NCBI RefSeq assembly: GCF_014202335.1
Contig: NZ_JACHGP010000025.1
Location: 1-64,000, forward strand
Source: Mycobacterium sp. AZCC_0083
GTDB lineage: Bacteria > Actinomycetota > Actinomycetes > Mycobacteriales > Mycobacteriaceae
DNA length: 64,000 bases
Direction: 5' to 3'
Made by a program: the position numbers and the translations under genes
Part shown: piece by piece, positions 1 to 8,498 of the stretch
How positions within the stretch are numbered: position 1 is the first letter of the stretch
Layout of the letters: each line of letters starts with the position of its first letter
Notes under the pieces: generated by a model
The model's database searches: none
Told to the model about the DNA's origin: nothing
What the model saw: only the letters and a program-made list of their open reading frames with translations

Positions 1-2
1 TC

Positions 3-68
3 CGCCACCACAGCACCTACGACGAACACACCGCCTGGGCACACCGCCAACCCGCCAAAGCCGCTTGA
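3..68 (+). CDS. C-terminal fragment of an unidentified ORF (5' end outside window)
   Basis: An open frame runs in from the left edge and ends at TGA, giving 21 residues that finish ..HRQPAKAA. The composition (Arg, His, Ala) is compatible with the tail of a real protein. An intrinsic-terminator hairpin lies about 50 bp downstream on the same strand, as expected after a gene end. The fragment is too short to assign a family, and I do not recognise it. Confidence 0.3.
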   Translation, partial: RHHSTYDEHTAWAHRQPAKAA

Positions 69-115
69 CACCTTACGAACCTGGGATGTCTAACCTCGCC
101 GAGCAGACGTAAAAT

Positions 116-145
116 GCCCTCAATCGTGCGATTTCAGGGCTTTTT
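116..145. terminator. Bidirectional intrinsic terminator between the left-edge ORF and purD
   Basis: The hairpin has two stem blocks: GCCCT pairing with AGGGC, and inner AATCG pairing with CGATT across a 2-nt loop. TTTTT follows on the plus strand and ATTTTA on the minus strand. It sits between two converging genes and can serve both. Confidence 0.75.
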
Positions 146-169
146 GCGACTGCTCGCGGGGAGAAGGAC

Positions 170-1438
170 TTACAGGGCGATTCGACCCTCGGCTGCGGCA
201 AGCCCGATGTCGGTGCGGAAATGGCTGCCCGGCAAGCGGATCGACCCGATCAGTGCGTAAGCGGCGTCGCGGGCGGCGCTCAGGTCTGCGCCGGTGCCGA
301 CCACCGACAGCACACGGCCGCCCGAGGACACCACCGCTCCGTCGTCACGACGCTTGGTGCCTGCGTGCAGCACGCCGTCGGCTTCCGAGCCGACGATGAC
401 GTCGCCAACGCGTGGCCTGCCCGGGTAGTTCTCGGCGGCCAACACCACGGCGACCGCGGCGCCGTCGCGCCAGACCAGCGGCGGCTGGGTGTTCAACTCG
501 CCGGTGGCTGCGGCCCGCAGCAGTTGCCCGAGCGGGGTCTCCAGCAGCGCAAGCACGGCTTGGGTCTCGGGATCACCGAACCGGCAGTTGAACTCGATCA
601 CCGATGGGCCGGTCGACGTGATCGCCAACCCCGCATAGAGCAGACCGGAGAACGAGCAGTCCCGGCTGACGAGTTCGGCCGCAACGGGTTTGACGATGTC
701 GTCGACGATGGCCGTGACCACGTCGTCGGGCAGCCACGGCAACGGCGCGTACGCGCCCATGCCTCCGGTGTTGGGGCCTGTGTCACCGTCGCCGACCCGT
801 TTGAAGTCTTGTGCGGGCAACAGCGGGACCACCGTCTCGCCGTCGACCACGCAGAACAGCGACACCTCGGGACCGTCGAGGAACGATTCGAGCAGCACCG
901 GGTGGCCTGAGTCGAGAAGGGCCGCGGCGTGGACCCGTGCCGCGTCGCGATCGTCGGTCACCACGACGCCCTTGCCCGCAGCGAGACCGTCGTCCTTGAC
1001 CACCCAGGCCCGGTCGCCTGCTGACGTGCCGAACCGGTCGAGGGCAGCGTCGAGATGTGCAGGGTTGTCGACGATCTCACTGGTCGCGGTGCGCACGCCC
1101 GCGGCGGTCATCACGTCCTTGGCGAATGCCTTCGAACCCTCGATCCGCGCCGCATCCCTGGTTGGCCCGAAGCAGGCGATCCCTGCGGCCCTTACGGCGT
1201 CGGCCACGCCGAGCACCAATGGCACCTCAGGCCCGATCACCACCAGGTCCGAGCCGAGGCGGCGGGCCAGCCCGACGACGGCCTCGCCGGAGGTGATGTC
1301 GACGTCGTATTGGTCGGCGATGATCGCGGTGCCCGCGTTCCCCGGCGCCACCGCCAGCTCCTCCACCTCGGGGTCTTTGCGCAGCGCCAACAGCAGCGCA
1401 TGTTCACGGGCTCCGGATCCGACGACGAGGACGCGCAC
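170..1438 (-). CDS. purD: Phosphoribosylamine-glycine ligase (GARS)
   Basis: This ATP-grasp enzyme of de novo purine synthesis joins glycine to phosphoribosylamine to give GAR. The N-terminal Rossmann-like domain opens VRVLVVGSGAREHAL. The ATP-grasp region follows with GSKAFAKDVM, WVVKDDGLAAGKGV and NTGGMGAYAP, and the metal-binding EFNCRFGDPETQ segment is intact. The length of about 422 residues is normal for PurD. I start at GTG 1438 because the family begins at this VRVLVVG motif; the frame stays open 14 codons further upstream to an ATG. The gene is divergent from the P450 gene. In M. tuberculosis the same neighbourhood is Rv0772. Confidence 0.97.
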   Translation of the reverse strand: MRVLVVGSGAREHALLLALRKDPEVEELAVAPGNAGTAIIADQYDVDITSGEAVVGLARRLGSDLVVIGPEVPLVLGVADAVRAAGIACFGPTRDAARIEGSKAFAKDVMTAAGVRTATSEIVDNPAHLDAALDRFGTSAGDRAWVVKDDGLAAGKGVVVTDDRDAARVHAAALLDSGHPVLLESFLDGPEVSLFCVVDGETVVPLLPAQDFKRVGDGDTGPNTGGMGAYAPLPWLPDDVVTAIVDDIVKPVAAELVSRDCSFSGLLYAGLAITSTGPSVIEFNCRFGDPETQAVLALLETPLGQLLRAAATGELNTQPPLVWRDGAAVAVVLAAENYPGRPRVGDVIVGSEADGVLHAGTKRRDDGAVVSSGGRVLSVVGTGADLSAARDAAYALIGSIRLPGSHFRTDIGLAAAEGRIAL

Positions 1439-1496
1439 GGTTGCCAACCTTAATCGCAGCGCCGTCGGCGGGGCCGCCATCCCGACGATCGGCGGG

Positions 1497-1521
1497 CATA
1501 CACTTGACTTCCAGGTGTATG
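1497..1521. promoter_or_regulatory. Candidate TetR-type operator in front of the CYP125-like gene
   Basis: There is a perfect inverted repeat CATACAC-N11-GTGTATG. The spacer contains TTGACT, a good -35 hexamer, 54 bp upstream of the P450 start, so a bound repressor would cover the promoter. The TetR gene immediately downstream of the P450 is the obvious candidate ligand. The repeat is seen directly; the regulator assignment is inferred. Confidence 0.5.
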
Positions 1522-1562
1522 GTCTTAGGCAAAGTGCTCTGGCTCACACGAGGAGAAATCTC

Positions 1563-2801
1563 ATGACGACTGCGGAGACCGGCTGCCCCTTCCTGCCGCA
1601 GGGGTTTGACTTCGTCGACCCCGATGTCCTGCTCAAGGGCATCCCAGTGACCGAGTTCGCCCAACTGCGCAAGACCGCGCCCGTCTGGTGGAACGAGCAG
1701 AGTGAGTCGATCTTCGACGACGGCGGGTACTGGGTGATCAGCCGCCACGAGGACGTCAAGTCCATCTCGAAGAACAGCGAGCTGTGGTCCACCAACCGCA
1801 AGGGCGCGGTGATGGTGCTGCCCGACGGCACTACCAGCGACCAACTGGAGCTGACCAAGGCGCTGCTGATCAACCACGATGCGCCCGAACACACCAGGCT
1901 GCGCAAGATCGTGTCGAGGCTGTTCACGCCGCGGGCGGTGGCGTCACTGGAGGAGAAGTTGGCGGTTGCCGCGCGCGACATCGTCGCCGCCGCGGCCGAG
2001 AAGGAGAGCGGCGACTTCGTCGACGACGTGGCGATGAGCCTGCCGCTCATGGCGATCGCCGATCTGATCGGCGTTCCGGAGGCCGACCGGGAGAAGTTGT
2101 TCCACTGGACCAACTCGATCATGAACACCGACGACCCCGACTTCGACTCGGATCCGATGGCCGCCAACGCCGAATTGATGGGCTACGCCTACAACATGGC
2201 CGAGGAGCGGCGCCGCTGCCCAGCCGACGACATCGTCACCCGGCTGATCGAGGCCGACATCGACGGTGAGTCGATGGACGAGGTCGAGTTCGCGTTCTTC
2301 GTCATCCTGCTCGCGGTCGCGGGCAACGAGACCACCCGCAACGCCATGACCCACGGTATGAACGCGTTCTTCGAGAACCCCGAGCAATGGGAGATCTTCA
2401 AGCGCGAGCGTCCGGCCACCGCGGTCGACGAGATCGTCCGCTGGGCCACCCCGGTGCACTGCTTCCAGCGCACCGCGCTGACCGACGTCGAACTCGGCGG
2501 GGCGACCATCCGCGAGGGTCAGCGGGCCGGCCTGTTCTACAGCTCCGCCAACTACGACGATGCCGTCTTCGAGAACCCATTCGCATTCGATGTCCTGCGG
2601 AATCCCAACCCGCACTTGAGCTTCGGCGGCAACGGCGCACACTTTTGCATCGGGGCCAACCTGGCCAGGATGGAGATCAAGCTGATCTTCAACGAGCTCG
2701 CCAACCAGGTTCCGAACATCGCCAAACTTGCCGAGCCGCAACGTCTTCGGTCGGGCTGGATCAATGGAGTCAAGAAGCTGCAGGTCGCGTACCACGCGTG
2801 A
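1563..2801 (+). CDS. Cytochrome P450, CYP125-like (steroid side-chain hydroxylase family)
   Basis: This is a 412-residue class I bacterial P450. The N-terminus (PQGFDFVDPDVL, APVWWNEQ) and C-terminus (QRLRSGWINGVKKLQVAYHA) closely resemble M. tuberculosis CYP125A1, the cholesterol C26/C27 hydroxylase. The I-helix has AGNETTRN, the K-helix has the Glu-x-x-Arg pattern in DEIVRW, and the haem loop is FGGNGAHFC with ligand Cys362. The ATG is chosen because AGGAGA lies 6 nt upstream; the open frame extends much further 5' but only as antisense to purD. No KstR box lies upstream, unlike cyp125 itself, so this is probably a paralogue with separate control. The substrate is not determined. Confidence 0.93.
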   Translation: MTTAETGCPFLPQGFDFVDPDVLLKGIPVTEFAQLRKTAPVWWNEQSESIFDDGGYWVISRHEDVKSISKNSELWSTNRKGAVMVLPDGTTSDQLELTKALLINHDAPEHTRLRKIVSRLFTPRAVASLEEKLAVAARDIVAAAAEKESGDFVDDVAMSLPLMAIADLIGVPEADREKLFHWTNSIMNTDDPDFDSDPMAANAELMGYAYNMAEERRRCPADDIVTRLIEADIDGESMDEVEFAFFVILLAVAGNETTRNAMTHGMNAFFENPEQWEIFKRERPATAVDEIVRWATPVHCFQRTALTDVELGGATIREGQRAGLFYSSANYDDAVFENPFAFDVLRNPNPHLSFGGNGAHFCIGANLARMEIKLIFNELANQVPNIAKLAEPQRLRSGWINGVKKLQVAYHA

Positions 2802-2827
2802 TGTCCGGACCCAGCTAGGATCTGCGG

Positions 2828-3439
2828 GTGCGCACCCACGGCTGGTCGGGATCGGCTCCCGCGACGGACGACGAGGCCATCGCCCGGATTTTGGACGCCG
2901 CGGGCAAGGCCATCGACGAGCGTGGCGCCGACTTCAGCATCGCCGACATCGCCCGCACGCTGGGTGTCACGCGCCAGACCGTGTACCGCTACTACCCCAG
3001 CACCGACGCACTGCTGGTGGCGGCCGCAGTGCACGCCGCTGCCGACTTCCACGAGCGGCTGGCCCAGCACCTGCACGGCATCACCGACCCCGTTGAGGCC
3101 GTCGCCGAAGCCATCGCCACCGCGCTGGAATGGCTGCCGAAGGACAAGCACATCGGGCTGCTGCTCGCGCCCGACCGGGGCAACGTGCACACCGAGGGCG
3201 TGACATCCGACGTCTCGCTGCAGTTCGCGCACTCGATGGTGCGCCGCTTCGACGTCGACTGGGCCTCGTTGGGTTTCACCGACGCCGATCTCGACGAACT
3301 CGCCGAGCACCTGCTGCGGATCATCCAGTCGTTCATCCTCGACCCCGGCCGTCCGCCACGGACCGGTGAGGACCTGCGCGACTACCTGCGGCGCTGGGTG
3401 GGTTCGGCGGTCACGGCGAGGTCCAGCCGTCCGGTCTGA
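2828..3439 (+). CDS. TetR-family transcriptional regulator
   Basis: This 203-residue protein has an N-terminal TetR helix-turn-helix (about residues 38-65, FSIADIARTLGVTRQTVYRYYPS) and a variable ligand-binding C-terminal domain. It starts at GTG, 26 bp after the P450 stop, so the two genes are probably co-transcribed. The natural guess is an autoregulated repressor of the P450 acting at the palindrome 42 bp before the P450 start. Its 3' end overlaps the convergent HxlR gene by 29 bp. The ligand is unknown; a steroid is plausible from the partner gene only. Confidence 0.9.
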   Translation: MRTHGWSGSAPATDDEAIARILDAAGKAIDERGADFSIADIARTLGVTRQTVYRYYPSTDALLVAAAVHAAADFHERLAQHLHGITDPVEAVAEAIATALEWLPKDKHIGLLLAPDRGNVHTEGVTSDVSLQFAHSMVRRFDVDWASLGFTDADLDELAEHLLRIIQSFILDPGRPPRTGEDLRDYLRRWVGSAVTARSSRPV

Positions 3440-3869
3440 CCGGTTGGGTGTGCTCGGGCCGGATCTCGTCGCCGTCTGGTGTCTCGTATCGCAACCGGGG
3501 TAGCGATCCGCCGGTCCGCGTGTCGACGTAGGTGCTCCGCGGCTCCTCTTCGTCGTCGAAGCCGTTGTCCGCGCCCCATTCCCGTAGCGCGACCATCAGA
3601 TGGAAGAGGGACTCGCCCTTCGTGGTGAGCACGTATTCGTTGTAGGCCGAGCCGCCCGCGTCGGGCCGCACCGAGAGCACCCCCGCCTCGACCAACTGGT
3701 GCAAACGCCCCGACAGGATGTTCTTCGCCACCCCGAGGCTGCGCTGGAACTGGGTGAATCGGGTCAGCCCCTCGAACGCGTCGCGCAGGATCATGAGCGT
3801 CCACTTGTCGCCGACGACGTCGACCGTGCGCGCCACGGGGCACGTGGATCGACCCAGCCGTGTGCTCAT
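3411..3869 (-). CDS. HxlR-family winged-helix regulator
   Basis: The protein has 152 residues with the HxlR core: CPVARTVDVVGDKWTLMILRD (Cys10 is the conserved N-terminal cysteine used for redox sensing in some members), then FTQFQRSLGVAKNILSGRLHQLV as the recognition helix and YVLTTKGESL as the wing. I use the ATG at 3869 because GGAGGAGG lies about 10 nt upstream; a longer frame starts 14 codons earlier without a comparable site. It is divergent from the MFS transporter and separated by a strong palindrome, the usual layout for a local repressor of an efflux gene. Confidence 0.92.
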   Translation of the reverse strand: MSTRLGRSTCPVARTVDVVGDKWTLMILRDAFEGLTRFTQFQRSLGVAKNILSGRLHQLVEAGVLSVRPDAGGSAYNEYVLTTKGESLFHLMVALREWGADNGFDDEEEPRSTYVDTRTGGSLPRLRYETPDGDEIRPEHTQPVRPDGWTSP

Positions 3870-3895
3870 GTCGATGACACCTCCTCCAAACACTC

Positions 3896-3914
3896 TGGTT
3901 GCATTTTGCAACCA
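3896..3914. promoter_or_regulatory. Candidate HxlR operator between the HxlR and MFS genes
   Basis: This is a perfect 8-bp inverted repeat, TGGTTGCA-TTT-TGCAACCA, 27 bp upstream of the HxlR start and 68 bp before the MFS start. HxlR proteins bind compact inverted repeats of this size in divergent promoters. The sequence is directly visible; binding is inferred. Confidence 0.6.
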
Positions 3915-3981
3915 CTGAGTCTAAGGTCTGGTTTCAATCTAGTACCACCTTGCTTCACGTCCAAGGAAACGAGCCGATCAG

Positions 3982-5232
3982 ATGACGAGCACGGCCGACA
4001 TCGCCAGCCGGGTGCCCCAGACCATCGGTTCGCGGATGGCCCTGCTGCTGGCGTTCGTCAGTGGCGCCGCGGTGGCCAACGTCTACTACGCCCAACCGCT
4101 GCTCGACGATCTCGGCTCGCAGCTGCACATGTCAGCCGCCGCCCTGGGCTGGGTGACCACCGCGACGCAGGGTGGCTACCTCGTCGGCCTGGTGATGGTG
4201 GTGCCACTGGGTGACCGCTTCGACCGGCGTCGCATCATCCTCGCCCAGCTGGCCCTCACCGCCGTCGGGCTTCTCGGCGCCGCCGTGGCACCCTCGGCAT
4301 GGACGTTGCTGGTCTTCTCCGCATTCTTCGGCGCCGCATCGACGGTGGTTCAGGTGATCACTGCGTTCGCCGCGGCGGCAAGTCCGCCCGGCAGGCGTGG
4401 ACGCACCGTCGGCGTGGTGACCAGCGGTGTGGTCCTCGGCATTCTGCTGGCGCGCACCATCTCCGGGTTCATCGCCGACCTCTGGGGGTGGCGCGCGGTC
4501 TTCGCCATCGCCGCCGTGGTCATGCTCGGCGTCGCCGCGTGGTTGGCGTTCGTACTACCGCGTGACACCATTGCCAAGGAGGTCGTGCCGTACCGCCACG
4601 CGATCACCTCAGTCGTCACGCTGACCATGCGCGACAGGACCTTCCGCGTGCGCAGCCTCATCGGCGGACTGATGTTCGCGAGTTTCGGCGCGGCATGGGG
4701 GTCGATGGCGCTACCGCTGGCCACCACGCCGTGGCATCTGACGACCGCGCAGATCGGACTGTTCGGCATCGTCGGGGCCGCCGGTGCACTCGGAGCGTCG
4801 GGCGCGGGCCGGTGGGCCGACCGGGGCCGCGCCGAGGTCGCGACCGGCGTCATGCTGATCGCCTTCCTCGTGTCGTGGGTGGCGATCGCCCAGACCCCGA
4901 ACTCCTTGCTACTTCTCGCGATCGGCCTCGTCGTCCTCGACTTCGCAGGCGAGGCAATCCACGTCATCAATCAACATCTCATCGTGGAGTCCGACCCCGC
5001 GGCGACCACCCGACTCATCGGCGGCTACATGGTCTACTACTCGATCGGCACGGGCGCGGGCGCCATCGCGGCCACCGTCGCCTACGCCGATGGCGGGTGG
5101 ACCGAGGCAAGTGTCGTCGGAGCCGCGTTCGCCGCCGCCGCCCTCGTCGTCTGGGCCGGTGATCGATTGATCAGACGACCGTCAGCGGCAACGACTTTCG
5201 CTCTTCGAACACCCACGACGCACCGCCGCTGA
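3982..5232 (+). CDS. MFS transporter, probable drug/metabolite efflux
   Basis: This 416-residue integral membrane protein has about 12 hydrophobic segments. MFS motif A is in the cytoplasmic loop after helix 2 (GDRFDRRRII), and a related motif follows helix 8 (RWADRGRAEV). The N-terminal helix NVYYAQPLLDDL and the overall pattern match the YnfM/AraJ-like efflux branch. The adjacent divergent HxlR regulator suggests induction by its substrate. The 3' end overlaps the convergent downstream gene by 62 bp; the last ~20 residues are Thr/Arg-rich and probably read into that gene. Substrate unknown. Confidence 0.92.
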   Translation: MTSTADIASRVPQTIGSRMALLLAFVSGAAVANVYYAQPLLDDLGSQLHMSAAALGWVTTATQGGYLVGLVMVVPLGDRFDRRRIILAQLALTAVGLLGAAVAPSAWTLLVFSAFFGAASTVVQVITAFAAAASPPGRRGRTVGVVTSGVVLGILLARTISGFIADLWGWRAVFAIAAVVMLGVAAWLAFVLPRDTIAKEVVPYRHAITSVVTLTMRDRTFRVRSLIGGLMFASFGAAWGSMALPLATTPWHLTTAQIGLFGIVGAAGALGASGAGRWADRGRAEVATGVMLIAFLVSWVAIAQTPNSLLLLAIGLVVLDFAGEAIHVINQHLIVESDPAATTRLIGGYMVYYSIGTGAGAIAATVAYADGGWTEASVVGAAFAAAALVVWAGDRLIRRPSAATTFALRTPTTHRR

Positions 5233-6397
5233 ACTTGGTCACCGAGACCTCACCGAATTCCTTGGCCGGGGTGTCGGTCTCGACCATCCGCACGGTCCAG
5301 TCGGACGCGGTGCCGGACACCTCGGCGCGCAGGCGCGGGTCGACGGCTGCGGCGATGGCCTGCAGAGGCTTGTCGGAGACTGGCGACACCAACGAGATCC
5401 ACGCGTCATCAGCGTAGGCAGGCGACTTCCGCACGTGCACGAAGTCCGGGTCGACGTCGGCTGATACATAGGTCGCCGGATTCAGTAGCGGATGCAACTC
5501 GAGCACGCGCAACGCACCCTCGACGCCGCCGGGAAGGTTGAGCGCCTTGTGGATCCGCTCGGCGGCCACACCGGCGATGCCGATCAGCTGCTTGGTGCGG
5601 ACCGATCGCGCAAGCGCCGTATCGTCTTTTGCCCTGGCCTCGACCGCGATCGTGAACGACTTGACCAACAGGTGCATCTGCAGGCAGACCTCGTCGGCGA
5701 TGCGGACCAGCGCTGAGTGCGAGAACGCACCGAAGTCGACGTCGGCCAACAACTCCCCCGAATAGTCCGCCATCCCTTCGTCATTCGGATCTATTGGATC
5801 CAATTCGCACGAGTGTGCGTGGGTGGCGGCGACGATGTCCATCGCTGGGATGAACGGCACGTCCGGGTAGGACTCGTCGATGATCACGGTCCATGCGCAG
5901 TGCGGGGTCCTGCCGGACGGCACCCGCGGCGGCCGATGGATCGGGCGTACCTGCGCCTTGCGGTTGGTGGCCAGCGCAGTGGCATCGAACGTCGGGTCCT
6001 CGATGTCGTGGCACATGCCGTGGACGTAGTCCTCGCCCATCGGTTCGACGTCGAGCAGTGCACCGCAGTGGTCCAGATGGAACTCTCCGTGCCAACGGTC
6101 GTGCACGGTGTAGCGGAAGTCCATGAATTGCGGCGGGGCGCCGATGTCGAGCTGCAGACCCTTGAAGAGGGTGAAGACGTCGACGCCTTCGTAGTTGAGC
6201 GCCTTCTGCATCCGCTTGGTGTACAGCGGGCTGGACGCCGCCCACTCCTCGATCGCGATCTGCAACATTTCGTCGCGGCCCCACGCACTGATGCAATGCG
6301 CCATGCCGGACCGGTCGATGAGCTGCCCGATCAGCAGCAGTTCGGGTACCAGCGTGGCGAGTTCGTCGCGCGAGAGGGCGGCGTATCTACTATTCAT
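5171..6397 (-). CDS. Conserved-looking cytoplasmic protein of unknown function
   Basis: The protein has 408 residues with no signal peptide and no transmembrane segment. I do not recognise the family. A His/Cys/Asp-rich stretch around residues 95-125 (HDRWHGEFHLDHCGA..., YVHGMCHDIEDP) could bind metal; that is a guess from residue pattern. Start ATG overlaps the end of the CMD-like gene by 8 bp, placing it last in the leftward run aldA-SDR-HIBADH-CMD-this gene. Translational coupling suggests a shared pathway, probably oxidation of an alcohol/aldehyde substrate. It has no counterpart that I recall in the equivalent M. tuberculosis interval. Confidence 0.78.
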   Translation of the reverse strand: MNSRYAALSRDELATLVPELLLIGQLIDRSGMAHCISAWGRDEMLQIAIEEWAASSPLYTKRMQKALNYEGVDVFTLFKGLQLDIGAPPQFMDFRYTVHDRWHGEFHLDHCGALLDVEPMGEDYVHGMCHDIEDPTFDATALATNRKAQVRPIHRPPRVPSGRTPHCAWTVIIDESYPDVPFIPAMDIVAATHAHSCELDPIDPNDEGMADYSGELLADVDFGAFSHSALVRIADEVCLQMHLLVKSFTIAVEARAKDDTALARSVRTKQLIGIAGVAAERIHKALNLPGGVEGALRVLELHPLLNPATYVSADVDPDFVHVRKSPAYADDAWISLVSPVSDKPLQAIAAAVDPRLRAEVSGTASDWTVRMVETDTPAKEFGEVSVTKFSGGASWVFEERKSLPLTVV

Positions 6398-6836
6398 CGA
6401 GGGTGCGTCCCGTGCTCATCTTGACGGCCGCGTTGACGTTGGCCTTCTTGTCCACGCCGTCACCCCTTTCAGCCGCCTTCTTCCGCTTGCCTGCAACGCG
6501 ACTCACCACTCCATTGAACCCCGACGCCAGCGGGAAGCCGACGTACTGGGTCAGGAAGATCGCCATCTCCTTGAGCTCGGCCTCGGTGAGCTCGTCGTTC
6601 TCGAGTGCCGCATTGACCTGTACCTCGGCGAGGTCTTGGAGACCGAGCGAGGTCACCACCGCCAGCGTCATCAATCGCTTGTCGCGCATCGACAGTCCCG
6701 GCCTGGTCCAGATGTTGCCGAAGAGGTGGTCGACGGTGAGCGCGAAGAAGTCATCGCCTTCGATGTTGGGCATCTCCCACGCGTAGACCTCGTTCATCTT
6801 GTCGAGGCCCTTGCGGCGCTGTTCGTCCATGCTCAC
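6390..6836 (-). CDS. Carboxymuconolactone decarboxylase (CMD/AhpD-fold) protein
   Basis: This 148-residue all-helical protein has the CMD core: DKRLMTLAVVTSLG followed by LAEVQVNAALENDELTEAELKEM. It corresponds in position to M. tuberculosis Rv0771 (annotated pcaC). It contains no cysteine, so it cannot be an AhpD-type peroxidase. The His usually found in the HVxxAL segment is replaced (QVNAAL), so true decarboxylase activity is also doubtful. ATGA overlap with the upstream dehydrogenase gene indicates translational coupling. Confidence 0.9.
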   Translation of the reverse strand: MSMDEQRRKGLDKMNEVYAWEMPNIEGDDFFALTVDHLFGNIWTRPGLSMRDKRLMTLAVVTSLGLQDLAEVQVNAALENDELTEAELKEMAIFLTQYVGFPLASGFNGVVSRVAGKRKKAAERGDGVDKKANVNAAVKMSTGRTLDE

Positions 6837-7687
6837 TCCTTTGTGTGTGGAACGCCGAGGCCGGGCGCGAGGTTCTTCAGTGCCACCTTTGCGAGCGGCA
6901 GGTCGACGTCCACCGCGTCACCCAACGCCAACGCCAGGCTCAGATCCTTCTCGCCGAGACCCCGGGTGTGCGTGAACGCATCATGCAGCCAGTGCTCGGG
7001 TGCCAGCTGGGTCATGTCCTCGCGGACCATGATCGCGCCAGGCCCACCGGTCTGGGCGTCGCTGTGCCGCACCACCCGGCCGAGGGCCTGCAGGCTCAGA
7101 CCCGCAGCTTCGGCCAACTGCATCGCCTCGCACGCCGCCGCGTAGGAGGTGAAGGTCAACATGTTGCGGGCCAGCTTCATTCGGGTGCCCGCACCCGGCT
7201 CGCCCGCGTGGATCACCAGTGACGCCCACTGCTTGAACGCCGGCTTGATCCGCTCGTACGCCTCACGCTCCGCGCCGACCATCACGGCAAGCTCGCCCTT
7301 TTCCGCCGCGCCGCCTCCACCGCTGACCGGCGCGTCGACGACGTGAATCCCCTGCGGCTGCAGTCGAGCCGCGAGTTCGACGGCCGTTTCGGGGCTGATC
7401 GTCGAGTGAATGGCGATCACCGTGCCGGGCTTGGCCTTGGCCGCCAACTCGCCGATGACCTCGCGCACCTGCGCGTCGTTGAGCACAGTCACGCTGATGA
7501 TGTCGGCGGTCGCCACGTCCCCGACGCTGTCGGCCAACGTGGCACCCGCTTCGGCCAGCGGTGTCATCGCTTCGGCTCGCACGTCGAAGACCGTAAGCCC
7601 GCCCGGCCACTCGACGAGGCGTTTGGCCATCGGCGCGCCCATGTTGCCGAGGCCGATGTAGCCGAGCTTGAGGTCTTGCTCGCTCAT
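6833..7687 (-). CDS. 3-hydroxyisobutyrate-dehydrogenase-like NAD(P)-dependent oxidoreductase
   Basis: This 284-residue beta-hydroxyacid dehydrogenase matches Rv0770 in position. The Rossmann motif GYIGLGNMGAPMA is at the N-terminus, the substrate-binding DAPVSGGGGAA is near residue 120, and the catalytic-lysine segment is MKLARNML. I start at the ATG giving MSEQDLKLGYIG, which has a purine-rich ribosome-binding site. An in-frame ATG 8 codons upstream has a poor one and lies almost against the SDR stop. The gene overlaps the CMD gene by 4 bp. The substrate is probably a short hydroxyacid. Confidence 0.9.
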   Translation of the reverse strand: MSEQDLKLGYIGLGNMGAPMAKRLVEWPGGLTVFDVRAEAMTPLAEAGATLADSVGDVATADIISVTVLNDAQVREVIGELAAKAKPGTVIAIHSTISPETAVELAARLQPQGIHVVDAPVSGGGGAAEKGELAVMVGAEREAYERIKPAFKQWASLVIHAGEPGAGTRMKLARNMLTFTSYAAACEAMQLAEAAGLSLQALGRVVRHSDAQTGGPGAIMVREDMTQLAPEHWLHDAFTHTRGLGEKDLSLALALGDAVDVDLPLAKVALKNLAPGLGVPHTKE

Positions 7688-7715
7688 CTGGGCCCTCTGT
7701 TCTTCGGGCAAGCGC

Positions 7716-8480
7716 TCATGACCGGAAGATCTGTCCGCCGTCGACGTTGAAGATCTGTCCGGTGATCCACTTGGCCTGATCCGACAGCAGGAACAGGCAC
7801 ATGCCGACCAGGTCCTCGGGTTCGCCCATCCGCGACAGCGGGATGCCCTTGATGATGTCGGCGACCATCTCCTGCGGCGTCGTGGTCCGGTTGGCCTCGG
7901 TGTCGATGGGCCCAGGCGCGATCGCGTTGATGCGAATGTTCTGGCCGCCCAACTCCGTTGCGAGCTGTTGAGTCAGACCGTTGATGCCGACCTTGGCCAG
8001 ACCATAGAAGTTCGAGTACATCCACGCCGCGGTCGACGACTGGTTGATGATCGCCCCGCCGCCACGCTTGGCCATCTTGCGGTAGACCGCCCGCGTGCAC
8101 AGCAGTGCGCCGTCGAGGTTCACGCTCATGAACTTCTTGTAGTACTCCCAGTCGACCGAGACGAGGAAGTCGAGCTTCATCCCTCCGAAGATCGCGGCGT
8201 TGTTGACCAGGTAGTCGATGCCTCCGAACTCCGAAAGCGTTTGAGCGGCCATCTCCTTCGTGGAGTCCGGGTCCGATACGTCGACCCGAAGGGCCAGTGC
8301 GTCGCCGCCTTCGCCCTTGATGCCGTCGGCGACCTTGTGGGCGCCCTCGACGTTGATGTCGGCGACGACGACGGCCGCACCCTCGCGGGCCAGCGACTCG
8401 GCGTACGCCTGGCCGATGCCGCCACCGGAACCGGTGACGATCGCCACCTTGTCCTTGAACTGATCTCCGTACAGTCCCAT
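7716..8480 (-). CDS. Short-chain dehydrogenase/reductase
   Basis: This 254-residue classical SDR is the positional equivalent of Rv0769. The cofactor motif is TGSGGGIG, with NNAA after strand 4. The catalytic Ser lies in NQSS and the Tyr-x3-Lys motif is YGLAK. VNAIAPGPIDTEA-type and NVDGGQIF C-terminal elements are intact. Asp after strand 2 (VVADIN) favours NAD(H). It sits between the aldehyde dehydrogenase (18 bp upstream) and the hydroxyacid dehydrogenase, so it may oxidise an alcohol intermediate of the same pathway. Confidence 0.93.
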   Translation of the reverse strand: MGLYGDQFKDKVAIVTGSGGGIGQAYAESLAREGAAVVVADINVEGAHKVADGIKGEGGDALALRVDVSDPDSTKEMAAQTLSEFGGIDYLVNNAAIFGGMKLDFLVSVDWEYYKKFMSVNLDGALLCTRAVYRKMAKRGGGAIINQSSTAAWMYSNFYGLAKVGINGLTQQLATELGGQNIRINAIAPGPIDTEANRTTTPQEMVADIIKGIPLSRMGEPEDLVGMCLFLLSDQAKWITGQIFNVDGGQIFRS

Positions 8481-8498
8481 GTGAAGAGTCCTCGTTCC

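Noticed and set aside
690..1562. Long N-terminal extension of the CYP125-like open frame
   Set aside because: It is antisense to purD, and a good ribosome-binding site precedes the ATG at 1563, where family similarity starts.
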